From positions 1 to 9,214 of the forward strand of contig CALVUB010000027.1 in the NCBI GenBank assembly GCA_944363385.1: a stretch of DNA of 9,214 bases, given 5' to 3'. The stretch's first letter is position 1, and each line of letters starts with the position of its first letter. Below, piece after piece: positions 3,033 to 9,214 of this stretch. Source of the stretch: an uncultured Clostridia bacterium. Lineage in GTDB: Bacteria; Bacillota; Clostridia; Christensenellales; UBA1242. The position numbers were made by a program, and so were the translations under genes. Under the pieces are notes generated by a model. The model had not been told where the DNA came from. It saw only the letters and a program-made list of their open reading frames with translations, and searched no databases.

Positions 3033-5198
3033 ATGAACATTATCAAAAGAAATGGCCAAGAAATGGCGTTTGACCAAAATAAAATCAGAAATGCTATTTC
3101 TAAAGCAAACAACTCTATCGATGCAGGAATTGTTCGGCTTACAGAAAAAGAAATCAATGACGTGACCAATGAAGTCACAGCCAAGTGCAAAAAGATTTCA
3201 AGAGCTGTGGGCGTGGAAGAAATCCAAGATTTTGTTGAAATGGCAATTATGGCTAAAGGTGCTTTTGAAGTTGCTAAAAATTATATCACCTATCGTTATC
3301 GCCGTCAACTTGCAAGACAATTTAACAGCACTGATAAAAAGATTTTTGCTATTATTGATGGTGAAAATGAAGAGGTAAAACAAGAAAACAGCAACAAAAA
3401 CCCAACCATCAACAGCGTTCAGCGTGACTATATGGCAGGAGAAGTGAGCAAAGACCTTACCAAAAGATTTTTGCTTCCTGAGCATATTTGGAAGGCGCAT
3501 GAAGAAGGCCTTATCCATTTTCATGATGCCGACTATTTTGCGCAAAGAATGCATAATTGCGACCTTGTAAACCTTGAAGACATGCTCCAAAATGGAACAG
3601 TTATCTCCAATGTTTTGATTGAAAAGCCACACTCATTTTCAACCGCATGCAACATTGCAACTCAAATTGTTGCACAAGTTGCCTCAAATCAATATGGCGG
3701 ACAAAGCATAAGCCTTGCTCACCTTGCGCCTTTTGTTGATGTAAGCAGACAAAAAATTCGCAAAAATGTGATGGATGAACTAAAGATTATTGCAAAAGAC
3801 AAAGACGATACCCTGGTTGACCAAATCACTGAAAAAAGAGTTAGACAAGAAATAAATAAAGGCGTTCAAACAATTCAGTATCAAATGATAACGCTTATGA
3901 CAACCAATGGTCAAACACCTTTTGTTACCGAGTTTTTATATCTTGGCGAAGCAAAAAATCAACGAGAAAAAGATGACCTTGCTCTTATTATTGAAGAGAC
4001 TCTCAAACAGCGCTATGAAGGCGTTAAAAATGAAAAAGGCGTGTCAATCACTCCTGCTTTCCCAAAGATTATTTATGTTCTTGAAGAAGACAACATCTAC
4101 CCTGACAGCAAATACTATTATTTGACAAAGCTGGCTGCAAAATGCACTGCAAAAAGGCTTGTCCCTGACTATATCAGTGAAAAGAAAATGAAAGAGCTTA
4201 AAGAAGGCAATTGCTTTCCTGTTATGGGTTGCCGAAGCGCCCTTTCGCCTTGGAAAGACGAAAATGGAAACTACAAATTCTATGGCAGATTTAATCAAGG
4301 TGTTGTAACCATCAACCTTGTCGATGTTGCACTTTCTTCTGGTAAAGATATGGACAAATTCTGGAAGATTTTTGATGAAAGACTTGGCCTTTGCTATGAA
4401 GCTCTTATGGTAAGACACAACCGCCTAAAAGGCACTCTTTCTGATGTTGCACCAATCCTTTGGCAACATGGAGCTATTGCAAGACTAAAACCTGGACAAA
4501 CGATTGATAAACTTTTGTATGGCGGTTATTCTACCATCTCTCTTGGCTACGCTGGGCTTTATGAATGCGTCAAATATATGACTGGCAAGTCTCACACCGA
4601 CCCTGAAGCAACCCCATTTGCTTTGGAAGTTATGCAACACATGAACGACGCAACAAACAAATGGAAAGCTGAAACAAACATTGGCTTTTCTATCTATGGA
4701 ACACCACTTGAAAGCACGACTTACAAATTTGCAAAGTGTCTTCAAAAAAGATTTGGCATAATTGAAGGCGTTACAGACAAAAACTATATCACAAATTCAT
4801 ACCATGTTCATGTTTGCGAGCATATCAACGCTTTTGACAAACTTAAATTTGAAAGTCAATTCCAAGCACTCTCAACAGGTGGCGCAATAAGCTACGTTGA
4901 AGTGCCAAATATGCAAGACAACCTTGAAGCAGTTTTGCAAGTTATGAAATTTATTTATGACAATATCATGTATGCCGAACTTAACACAAAATCTGACTAT
5001 TGCCAAGTTTGTGGCTGGGATGGCGAAATAAATATTGCTGAAGATGACGCTGGCAAACTTGTTTGGGAATGCCCAAAATGTGGCAATCGTGACCAAACCA
5101 AAATGAATGTTGCAAGGCGAACTTGCGGGTATATTGGAAGCCAATTTTGGAATCAAGGCAGAACGCAAGAGATAAAGGACAGAGTTTTGCACTTATAA
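3033..5198 (+). CDS. nrdD: Anaerobic (class III) ribonucleoside-triphosphate reductase, large subunit
   Basis: NrdD reduces ribonucleoside triphosphates to deoxyribonucleotides without oxygen, using a glycyl radical. From this start the product has 721 residues, a usual length. An N-terminal ATP-cone (about 1-90, MNIIKRNGQEMAFDQNKI onward) senses ATP/dATP. The catalytic barrel contains CNIATQIVAQVASNQYGGQ and GNCFPVMGCRSALSPW, where active-site cysteines lie. Near the C-terminus, four cysteines (C657, C660, C680, C683) form the zinc site, followed by RRTCGYIG, whose first Gly (about 699) is the radical residue. The ATG at 3033 is chosen over an upstream in-frame TTG because AAGGAGG (3021-3027) precedes it and the protein then begins as other ATP-cones do. 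nrdG follows 8 bp after the stop. Transcription probably depends on the divergent Crp/Fnr protein. Confidence 0.97.
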   Translation: MNIIKRNGQEMAFDQNKIRNAISKANNSIDAGIVRLTEKEINDVTNEVTAKCKKISRAVGVEEIQDFVEMAIMAKGAFEVAKNYITYRYRRQLARQFNSTDKKIFAIIDGENEEVKQENSNKNPTINSVQRDYMAGEVSKDLTKRFLLPEHIWKAHEEGLIHFHDADYFAQRMHNCDLVNLEDMLQNGTVISNVLIEKPHSFSTACNIATQIVAQVASNQYGGQSISLAHLAPFVDVSRQKIRKNVMDELKIIAKDKDDTLVDQITEKRVRQEINKGVQTIQYQMITLMTTNGQTPFVTEFLYLGEAKNQREKDDLALIIEETLKQRYEGVKNEKGVSITPAFPKIIYVLEEDNIYPDSKYYYLTKLAAKCTAKRLVPDYISEKKMKELKEGNCFPVMGCRSALSPWKDENGNYKFYGRFNQGVVTINLVDVALSSGKDMDKFWKIFDERLGLCYEALMVRHNRLKGTLSDVAPILWQHGAIARLKPGQTIDKLLYGGYSTISLGYAGLYECVKYMTGKSHTDPEATPFALEVMQHMNDATNKWKAETNIGFSIYGTPLESTTYKFAKCLQKRFGIIEGVTDKNYITNSYHVHVCEHINAFDKLKFESQFQALSTGGAISYVEVPNMQDNLEAVLQVMKFIYDNIMYAELNTKSDYCQVCGWDGEINIAEDDAGKLVWECPKCGNRDQTKMNVARRTCGYIGSQFWNQGRTQEIKDRVLHL

Positions 5199-5206
5199 GG
5201 GAAAAT

Positions 5207-5740
5207 ATGAACTACGGAAATATAAAGTTTTACGACATTGCCAATGGCGAAGGCGTGAGAACAAGTTTGTTTGTAAGCGGTTGCACTCATCACTGCAAAA
5301 ATTGCTTCAATCCTGAAACTTGGAGCTTTTCCTATGGCAAACCTTTTACTGAAAAGACAATTGAAGAGATTGTGAGGTCATTAAAACCTGACCACATAAA
5401 TGGACTTTCTCTGCTTGGCGGAGAGCCTATGGAAATTGCAAACCAAAAAGCACTTTTGCCACTTGTCAAAAAGGTAAAAGAAAGCTATAAAGGCAAAACT
5501 ATTTGGTGCTACACAGGTTATCTCTTTGAAGACCTGCTTCCTGGCGGAAAAGTTTGCTCACCTTGGACAAACGAACTTTTGAAAAATATCGACATTCTTG
5601 TTGATGGCGAGTTCGTGGAAAAACTTAAAGACATTTCTTTGCGTTTTAAAGGTTCTTCAAACCAGCGAGTGATTGATGTTCAAAAAAGTTTGCAAGAAGG
5701 ACATATCGTTTTAAGCCCATATAACGAAAAAAGAAAATAG
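5207..5740 (+). CDS. nrdG: Anaerobic ribonucleotide reductase activating protein (radical SAM)
   Basis: NrdG carries a [4Fe-4S] cluster, cleaves S-adenosylmethionine, and makes the glycyl radical on NrdD. The 177-aa product has the cluster motif CTHHCKNC (C26, C30, C33; CX3CX2C), preceded by NGEGVRTSLFVSG. The SAM-contacting GGEP (in SLLGGEPME) lies near residue 72, and TIWCYTGY comes after it. Length and order are normal for the family. The ATG at 5207 has AAGGG just upstream (5197-5201), overlapping the nrdD stop. A longer in-frame extension back into nrdD has no support. Close coupling with nrdD implies one transcript and balanced synthesis. The transcript ends at the hairpin at 5741-5759. 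Confidence 0.96.
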   Translation: MNYGNIKFYDIANGEGVRTSLFVSGCTHHCKNCFNPETWSFSYGKPFTEKTIEEIVRSLKPDHINGLSLLGGEPMEIANQKALLPLVKKVKESYKGKTIWCYTGYLFEDLLPGGKVCSPWTNELLKNIDILVDGEFVEKLKDISLRFKGSSNQRVIDVQKSLQEGHIVLSPYNEKRK

Positions 5741-5767
5741 CTTGGCTATAAATGCCAAGTTATTTTT
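5741..5767. terminator. Bidirectional terminator between nrdG and the ligD operon
   Basis: Stem CTTGGC (5741-5746) / GCCAAG (5754-5759), 7-nt loop, directly after the nrdG TAG. TTATTTTTAT follows on the plus strand and CTATTTTCTTTT on the minus strand, so it can serve both convergent operons. Confidence 0.8.
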
Positions 5768-5769
5768 AT

Positions 5770-6639
5770 CTATCCTTTTTCGCTTTGAGCAAAGGCTGAC
5801 AAACTTTGTTTGACTTTGAAAAACTCTTGCCAAGGGTCTTTGTTTTTGATTTTCTCTATTGCCTTTGCCATTGTTATCTCGTTTGGCGCAACTTTGTCAA
5901 GCTCATTCCAAGATAACGGAAAAGAAACCGATGCGCCATCTCTTGCTCTCAGTGAATAGGGGCAAACACAAGTCGCACCTTTTTTGTTACGCAAAAAATC
6001 TATAAAAATTTTGCCATTCCTCTCATTTTTTCTGATATTTGTTGTAAAAAGTTTGGGATTTTGTCTTTCTAGAAGCTCTGCGACCCCTCTTGCAAAGGCA
6101 GAAAAATCTTGATAGCCAGAAGAAGAGCTGAAAGGCACTATAATGTGATAACCTTTGCCTCCACTTGTTTTTAAAAATGCTTTCAATTTAAGCTGGTCTA
6201 ACAAATTTTTAAGCTGACGCACACCTTCTCGCAATTTATCTAAGCATAAATTTTGGTCTGGGTCAAGGTCAAAGGTCATTATGTCAGGCTGTTCTATTTT
6301 TGGCAAAGAACTTGCCCAAATATGAAACTCAATCGTGCCAAGTTGAGCTTGATAGACAACTGCGTCAGCATTTGGCAGGTAAAAATAAGGCTCTTCGCCA
6401 CTTTCTATAACAACAGGTTTTACAAATTTGCTTATATCATTTGGATGTTTTTTGAAAAACACCTGCCCTATGTCGTTATGCGCTCGAAGCACGCTGATGG
6501 GTCTGTTTTTTAAGTATGGAAACATCCTCTCTTTAACTTTGTCATAATATTTGGCAATTTCAAGCTTTGTCAAGCTGTCATTTTTATATACCACTCTCTC
6601 TGGGTGTGATATTTTTATTCCTCCTACAAACTTTTCCAT
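5770..6639 (-). CDS. LigD polymerase domain protein (AEP-type primase-polymerase), NHEJ
   Basis: This stand-alone LigD polymerase module (289 aa, close to the usual ~300 aa domain) adds nucleotides, often ribonucleotides, and fills gaps at broken DNA ends during bacterial non-homologous end joining. It has the archaeo-eukaryotic primase motifs: TFDLDPD with metal-binding D124 and D126, TSGGKGYH (158-165), and FIDFLRN with the third acidic residue D214. QLGTIEFHIWAS (99-110) is also typical of LigD-Pol. The ATG is preceded by AAGGAG, which overlaps the TAA of the ligase gene. The frame is the same as that ligase gene, with only TAA-GGA-GCA-GAA between them, so it looks like the detached third domain of a PE-Lig-Pol LigD. 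It is the last gene of the ku-ligD operon. Confidence 0.94.
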   Translation of the reverse strand: MEKFVGGIKISHPERVVYKNDSLTKLEIAKYYDKVKERMFPYLKNRPISVLRAHNDIGQVFFKKHPNDISKFVKPVVIESGEEPYFYLPNADAVVYQAQLGTIEFHIWASSLPKIEQPDIMTFDLDPDQNLCLDKLREGVRQLKNLLDQLKLKAFLKTSGGKGYHIIVPFSSSSGYQDFSAFARGVAELLERQNPKLFTTNIRKNERNGKIFIDFLRNKKGATCVCPYSLRARDGASVSFPLSWNELDKVAPNEITMAKAIEKIKNKDPWQEFFKVKQSLSAFAQSEKG

Positions 6640-6648
6640 TTCTGCTCC

Positions 6649-8082
6649 TTAAATCTCTAACACAACATCTTTTGCATCTTTATCTTCTCTAAGTCCCAAA
6701 AAAACGCCCTGCCTGATAAGAAGATCTTTCGTCAGCTCAGCAAATTTTATCTCCACAACAAATTTTGGTTTTACAAAAGTGGCGCGCTTTAAATTTGGCG
6801 AATTTTCAAAAGGACTGGTTTTTACAACTATCTTATCTAATTTTTTGCGCAAACTTCTTCGCGTTTTCTCATCAAAGCCTATGCCAACCTTGCCATAATA
6901 TGTGAAACCCTCTTTGCTCTCTGCTCCAAGCAAAATTGCGCTAAGCTCTTTGTTTTTGTCGCTTTTTTCAAAACCTCCAATAACAAATTCTTGCTTTTTA
7001 TAGCACTTGATTTTGAGCCAATCTTCGTTGCGCTGTCCGTCATAGAGCGAATTTAAATTTTTTGCAACAATGCCTTCTAGGTTGAGTTTTTTAGCAAGAG
7101 TAAAACACTGTTCCCCTTTACCTATAACCTGTTGACTAAGCAAGATATGTGGTGACAATTTTGTAAAATTTTCAAGCAGTTTTCTTCTTTCTTTAAGTGT
7201 TTTTTTTCGCAAGTCCTCTCCGTTTAAAGCCAAAAGGTCAAAAATAACATAGAAAAGCTGACCTTTTCCATTTTTTATTGCCTGTTGCAAAAGTGAAAAG
7301 TCACTTCTTCCATTCTTATCGAAAACCACAACTTCGCCGTCAAAAACAGCTGAATTTTCTTGCGTAAAATCAAGTATCTCTGCACAAAGCGGTTTAAACT
7401 TTTGAGTGAAGGCTTTATTGTTTCTGCTCTTTAAAACTATTTTGCCATTTTCCACAAAAGCAAGTGTGCGATAGCCGTCATACTTTATCTCAAATGCCCA
7501 ATCTTTGCCTTTTGGGATTTTTTCGGACAACTGCGCTAGTTTGACAGACGCAAAGTCAAAAGGATTTCGACTTGGAGATATTTTCAATGGTTTTGTTGTT
7601 TTTTCTTTTTGCGTGCTTTTTTGTGGCTGAGCTTTTTCGTAAATTGCAAGCCAGTTGTCTTCCTCCATTTTGACAAATGCCCAAATCCCTTGAACTTTTT
7701 TACCAATAAGCGCAACTTTAAAACTGCCCTCTTTCAGACCTTTTGATAGTGTCGGCTGGCACTGATAAATGCCATTATCCCAAATCTCTACCCTTCCAGC
7801 GCCATATTGCCCTTTTGGTATGACTCCTTCAAAACTAATGTAATCAAGTGGATGGTCTTCAACCTTGACAGCGAGGCGTTTGTCTCGATAATTTTCTGAC
7901 AAGCCTTTTGGAATTGCCCAGCTGACAAGAACGCCATTATGCTCAAGCCTAAAATCATAATGATCTCTTCTTGCCCTGTGAAATTGAATGACAAATCTTT
8001 TTTTACTGCTTTTTTGCACCTTACCTTCTGGCTCACCTGTTTTTGAAAAGTCTCGCTTTTCGTTATACTTTTTAAGCCTCAC
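6649..8082 (-). CDS. ligD: LigD: 3'-phosphoesterase plus ATP-dependent DNA ligase
   Basis: This 477-aa, two-domain enzyme trims 3' ends and seals breaks brought together by Ku. Residues about 30-150 are the phosphoesterase: FHRARRDHYDFRLE carries H35, H41 and D43, matching the Pseudomonas LigD metal and catalytic residues, and VEDHPLDY supplies H77. A Lys/Thr/Gln-rich linker (about 151-170) leads to the ligase. That domain has EIKYDGYR with adenylated K200, VFDGEVVVF (motif III), LEGIVAKN (motif IV), WLKIK (motif V), and an OB-fold ending RQGVFLGLREDKDAK. All motifs are intact. The start is GTG (8080-8082), preceded by AGGAAGG, and overlaps the ku 3' end by 11 bp. The polymerase domain found in many LigD proteins is absent here and is encoded by the next gene. 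Confidence 0.95.
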   Translation of the reverse strand: MRLKKYNEKRDFSKTGEPEGKVQKSSKKRFVIQFHRARRDHYDFRLEHNGVLVSWAIPKGLSENYRDKRLAVKVEDHPLDYISFEGVIPKGQYGAGRVEIWDNGIYQCQPTLSKGLKEGSFKVALIGKKVQGIWAFVKMEEDNWLAIYEKAQPQKSTQKEKTTKPLKISPSRNPFDFASVKLAQLSEKIPKGKDWAFEIKYDGYRTLAFVENGKIVLKSRNNKAFTQKFKPLCAEILDFTQENSAVFDGEVVVFDKNGRSDFSLLQQAIKNGKGQLFYVIFDLLALNGEDLRKKTLKERRKLLENFTKLSPHILLSQQVIGKGEQCFTLAKKLNLEGIVAKNLNSLYDGQRNEDWLKIKCYKKQEFVIGGFEKSDKNKELSAILLGAESKEGFTYYGKVGIGFDEKTRRSLRKKLDKIVVKTSPFENSPNLKRATFVKPKFVVEIKFAELTKDLLIRQGVFLGLREDKDAKDVVLEI

Positions 8083-8863
8083 GCTTTACCTTCCTTTTGC
8101 TTTCTTTCTCATTTAAAATTAGACTTTTTTGCAAAGCTTCCATAAGATTGATAATCTTACTTGGCTGGGTCTGCTCTTTTTCCGCCACAATTTCATTGCC
8201 CGCAATCTTTGCTTTTATTGCTTTTTTAAGTTTTTTATTGTATTCATCCTGAAATTCTTGCGGTTTAAAGGCTCTGGTCATTTGATTGATAAGATTTACA
8301 GCAAGCTCCACTTCTGTTTTGCTTGTCTTTTGTTTTGTTATCTGTGGCGCTTTTACCACTTCATCATAAAAGAAAAGCGAGCTAGCAAGCATTTTGCCAT
8401 CTTTAGCCCTCAGAAGCAAAAGTGTTTCCTTGGTGCCTAAAACTGTTTTTGCAATGCCTGCCTTGTTTTCTTTTTCCATGGCCTCAAGAAGCACTGAGAA
8501 AGCTTTGTCAGCTCCAAGAGGCTTGACATAAAAAGAACGGTCGAAATATATTGGGTCAACTTGCGAAAGATTGACAAACTGTGAAATTGTTATGTTTTTG
8601 TCCTTTTGTGTCTTGATTTTTTCAAAATCTTTGTCTGTAAAAATAACATATTTGCCCTTCTCATATTGATAGCCCTTGACGATATCTTCATTTTTCACTT
8701 CACGATTGTCACAGTCCACACAGGTCTTTTTGTATTTAACCCTGCTCATAGTCTTTTTGTCAATCATGTTGAAGCCGATATCGTTGTTTTTTATGCTAGC
8801 AACAAGTGTAATTGGAATATATACCAGCCCAAAAGTGATTGCCCCTTTATATGAATAAGCCAT
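8072..8863 (-). CDS. ku: Ku DNA end-binding protein
   Basis: Bacterial Ku forms a homodimeric ring on double-strand break ends and recruits LigD. From ATG 8861-8863 the product has 263 aa. It begins MAYSYKGAITFGLVYIPI, the usual Ku opening, with KNNDIGFNMIDKK and RVKYKKTCVDC in the following strand region, then VKGYQYEKGKYVIFTDKD. YFDRSFYVKP and LLLLRAKDGKMLASSLFF follow in the core. The C-terminus is Lys-rich (ending KESKRKVKREA), as expected for the tail that contacts DNA and LigD. The start is set by GGAGGGG just upstream. An in-frame extension to 8929 would run through the promoter region and lacks Ku homology. It is the first gene of a three-gene operon and its end overlaps the ligD start. 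Confidence 0.96.
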   Translation of the reverse strand: MAYSYKGAITFGLVYIPITLVASIKNNDIGFNMIDKKTMSRVKYKKTCVDCDNREVKNEDIVKGYQYEKGKYVIFTDKDFEKIKTQKDKNITISQFVNLSQVDPIYFDRSFYVKPLGADKAFSVLLEAMEKENKAGIAKTVLGTKETLLLLRAKDGKMLASSLFFYDEVVKAPQITKQKTSKTEVELAVNLINQMTRAFKPQEFQDEYNKKLKKAIKAKIAGNEIVAEKEQTQPSKIINLMEALQKSLILNEKESKRKVKREA

Positions 8864-8900
8864 TTTCCCCTCCAAAAAAATTATTGCCCTTTTTTTATAT

Positions 8901-8929
8901 AAAATACTTATCCGCTTTTGTATTTGCAA
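8901..8929 (-). promoter_or_regulatory. Possible promoter of the ku-ligD operon
   Basis: On the minus strand: TTGCAA (8929-8924), 17 bp, TATTTT (8906-8901). The -10 is weak, and other AT-rich hexamers (such as TATATA near 8895-8900) could serve. No sporulation-type (SigF/SigG) pattern was evident. Confidence 0.4.
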
Positions 8930-8951
8930 AAATAAAATTCTTTTCTTTTAG

Positions 8952-8980
8952 TTTACTTTTTGAAAAAAATATAATATAAT
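8952..8980 (+). promoter_or_regulatory. Promoter of the right-end membrane-protein gene
   Basis: Two overlapping TATAAT boxes occur at 8970-8975 and 8975-8980. The second has TTTACT (8952-8957) as a 4/6 match to TTGACA at 17-bp spacing. The predicted start is 8987 from the second box, or about 8982 from the first, so the leader is 0-5 nt. Confidence 0.55.
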
Positions 8981-8986
8981 ACCGAT

Positions 8987-9214
8987 ATGAAAGAAAATAA
9001 GAAAAATATTGATAAAACAATAAGAATTTTTTTAATTCTAACTATTGTGGCTGCTGTTTGTTTGATTGGTGGTGTGCCAGCAATTGTTTTTGGTGCAACA
9101 AAAGGTTGGTGGCCACTTTTGGTGCTTGGCATAGTTTATGTGGTGTTTGGTTTTTATGGAACTCCCATATTGTGGACAAATTATTGGTCGCTCAAAGCAC
9201 AGAAACGCGTAATT
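8987..9214 (+). CDS. Small membrane protein of unknown function, 3' end outside the window
   Basis: The frame is open for 76 codons from ATG 8987 to the window edge. I do not recognise the family. A basic N-terminus (MKENKKNIDKTIR) precedes two hydrophobic stretches, at about residues 14-36 (IFLILTIVAAVCLIGGVPAI) and 43-62 (PLLVLGIVYVVFGFYGTPIL). A Trp/Tyr-rich loop and a basic end (LKAQKR) follow. The positive N-terminus predicts an N-in hairpin. No ribosome site precedes the ATG. The TAATATA immediately upstream contains an in-frame TAA (8972-8974), so the gene cannot start further back except between 8975 and 8987. The promoter suggests a leaderless message. It diverges from ku, and a functional link is not evident. 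Confidence 0.75.
   Translation, partial: MKENKKNIDKTIRIFLILTIVAAVCLIGGVPAIVFGATKGWWPLLVLGIVYVVFGFYGTPILWTNYWSLKAQKRVI

Noticed and set aside
3198..5192. Several minus-strand ORFs inside nrdD (for example 3198-3632, 4044-4418, 4872-5192)
   Set aside because: They lie antisense to a complete, well-conserved gene and show no ribosome sites or recognisable domains.
7788..8036. Second-frame ORF inside ligD on the same strand
   Set aside because: It overlaps the phosphoesterase domain, whose catalytic residues are intact in the main frame. There is no sign of a frameshift or separate gene.
8864..8929. Extended Ku start 22 codons upstream
   Set aside because: GGAGGGG sits just before the ATG at 8863, the protein then begins with the typical Ku opening, and the extension overlaps the probable promoter.

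Overview
The window looks like a piece of chromosome from an AT-rich, anaerobic, low-GC Gram-positive bacterium (Bacillota, probably Clostridia-like). The grounds are strong AAGGAGG-type ribosome sites, TTGaca-17-TATAAT promoters with very short leaders, a tRNA with encoded CCA, a class III (oxygen-sensitive) ribonucleotide reductase, and Firmicute-type Crp/Fnr and Ku/LigD proteins. The taxon is inferred from these features only. All boundaries were read by eye; no search or folding program was run.

Layout. Positions 1-916 hold no convincing protein gene. They contain one intact tRNA-Asn(GUU) at 302-376 set in an odd field of repeats. Upstream are two 90-bp direct repeats (89/90 identical, 124-bp period) with a decayed copy of the tRNA 5' half between them. 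Downstream are two exact copies of the tRNA 3' end, each in a 74-bp block, at a 138-139-bp period. Positions 868-1498 form a small transcription unit of unknown function: promoter, a 33-codon ORF, an in-frame continuation after a single TAA, a 102-aa hypothetical gene, and a terminator. Positions 1521-2201 hold mscL (mechanosensitive channel) with its own promoter and terminator. It converges on a Crp/Fnr-family regulator gene (2236-2910, minus).

The regulator gene diverges from nrdD-nrdG (3033-5740), the anaerobic NTP reductase and its radical-SAM activase. The intergenic region holds a 22-bp palindrome, TTTTGTTG-N6-CAACAAAA. Its centre lies at -41.5 of the predicted nrdD start site and just downstream of the predicted regulator start site. 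This is the geometry expected of a protein that activates nrdDG and represses itself.

Positions 5770-8863 (minus) form a complete bacterial non-homologous end-joining operon in the order ku, ligD (phosphoesterase-ligase), ligD polymerase. The polymerase is a separate ORF, yet it lies in the same frame as the ligase ORF, with one TAA plus three codons between them. A Pseudomonas-like PE-Lig-Pol LigD therefore appears to be cut in two by one stop codon that also forms the ribosome site of the second half. Divergent from ku, the window ends inside a small membrane-protein gene (8987 onward) whose predicted transcript is leaderless or nearly so.

The items most worth following are the tRNA-Asn repeat field, including a stretch complementary to the tRNA's own D/anticodon region; the one-stop LigD fission; and the shared Crp/Fnr-nrdD control region.
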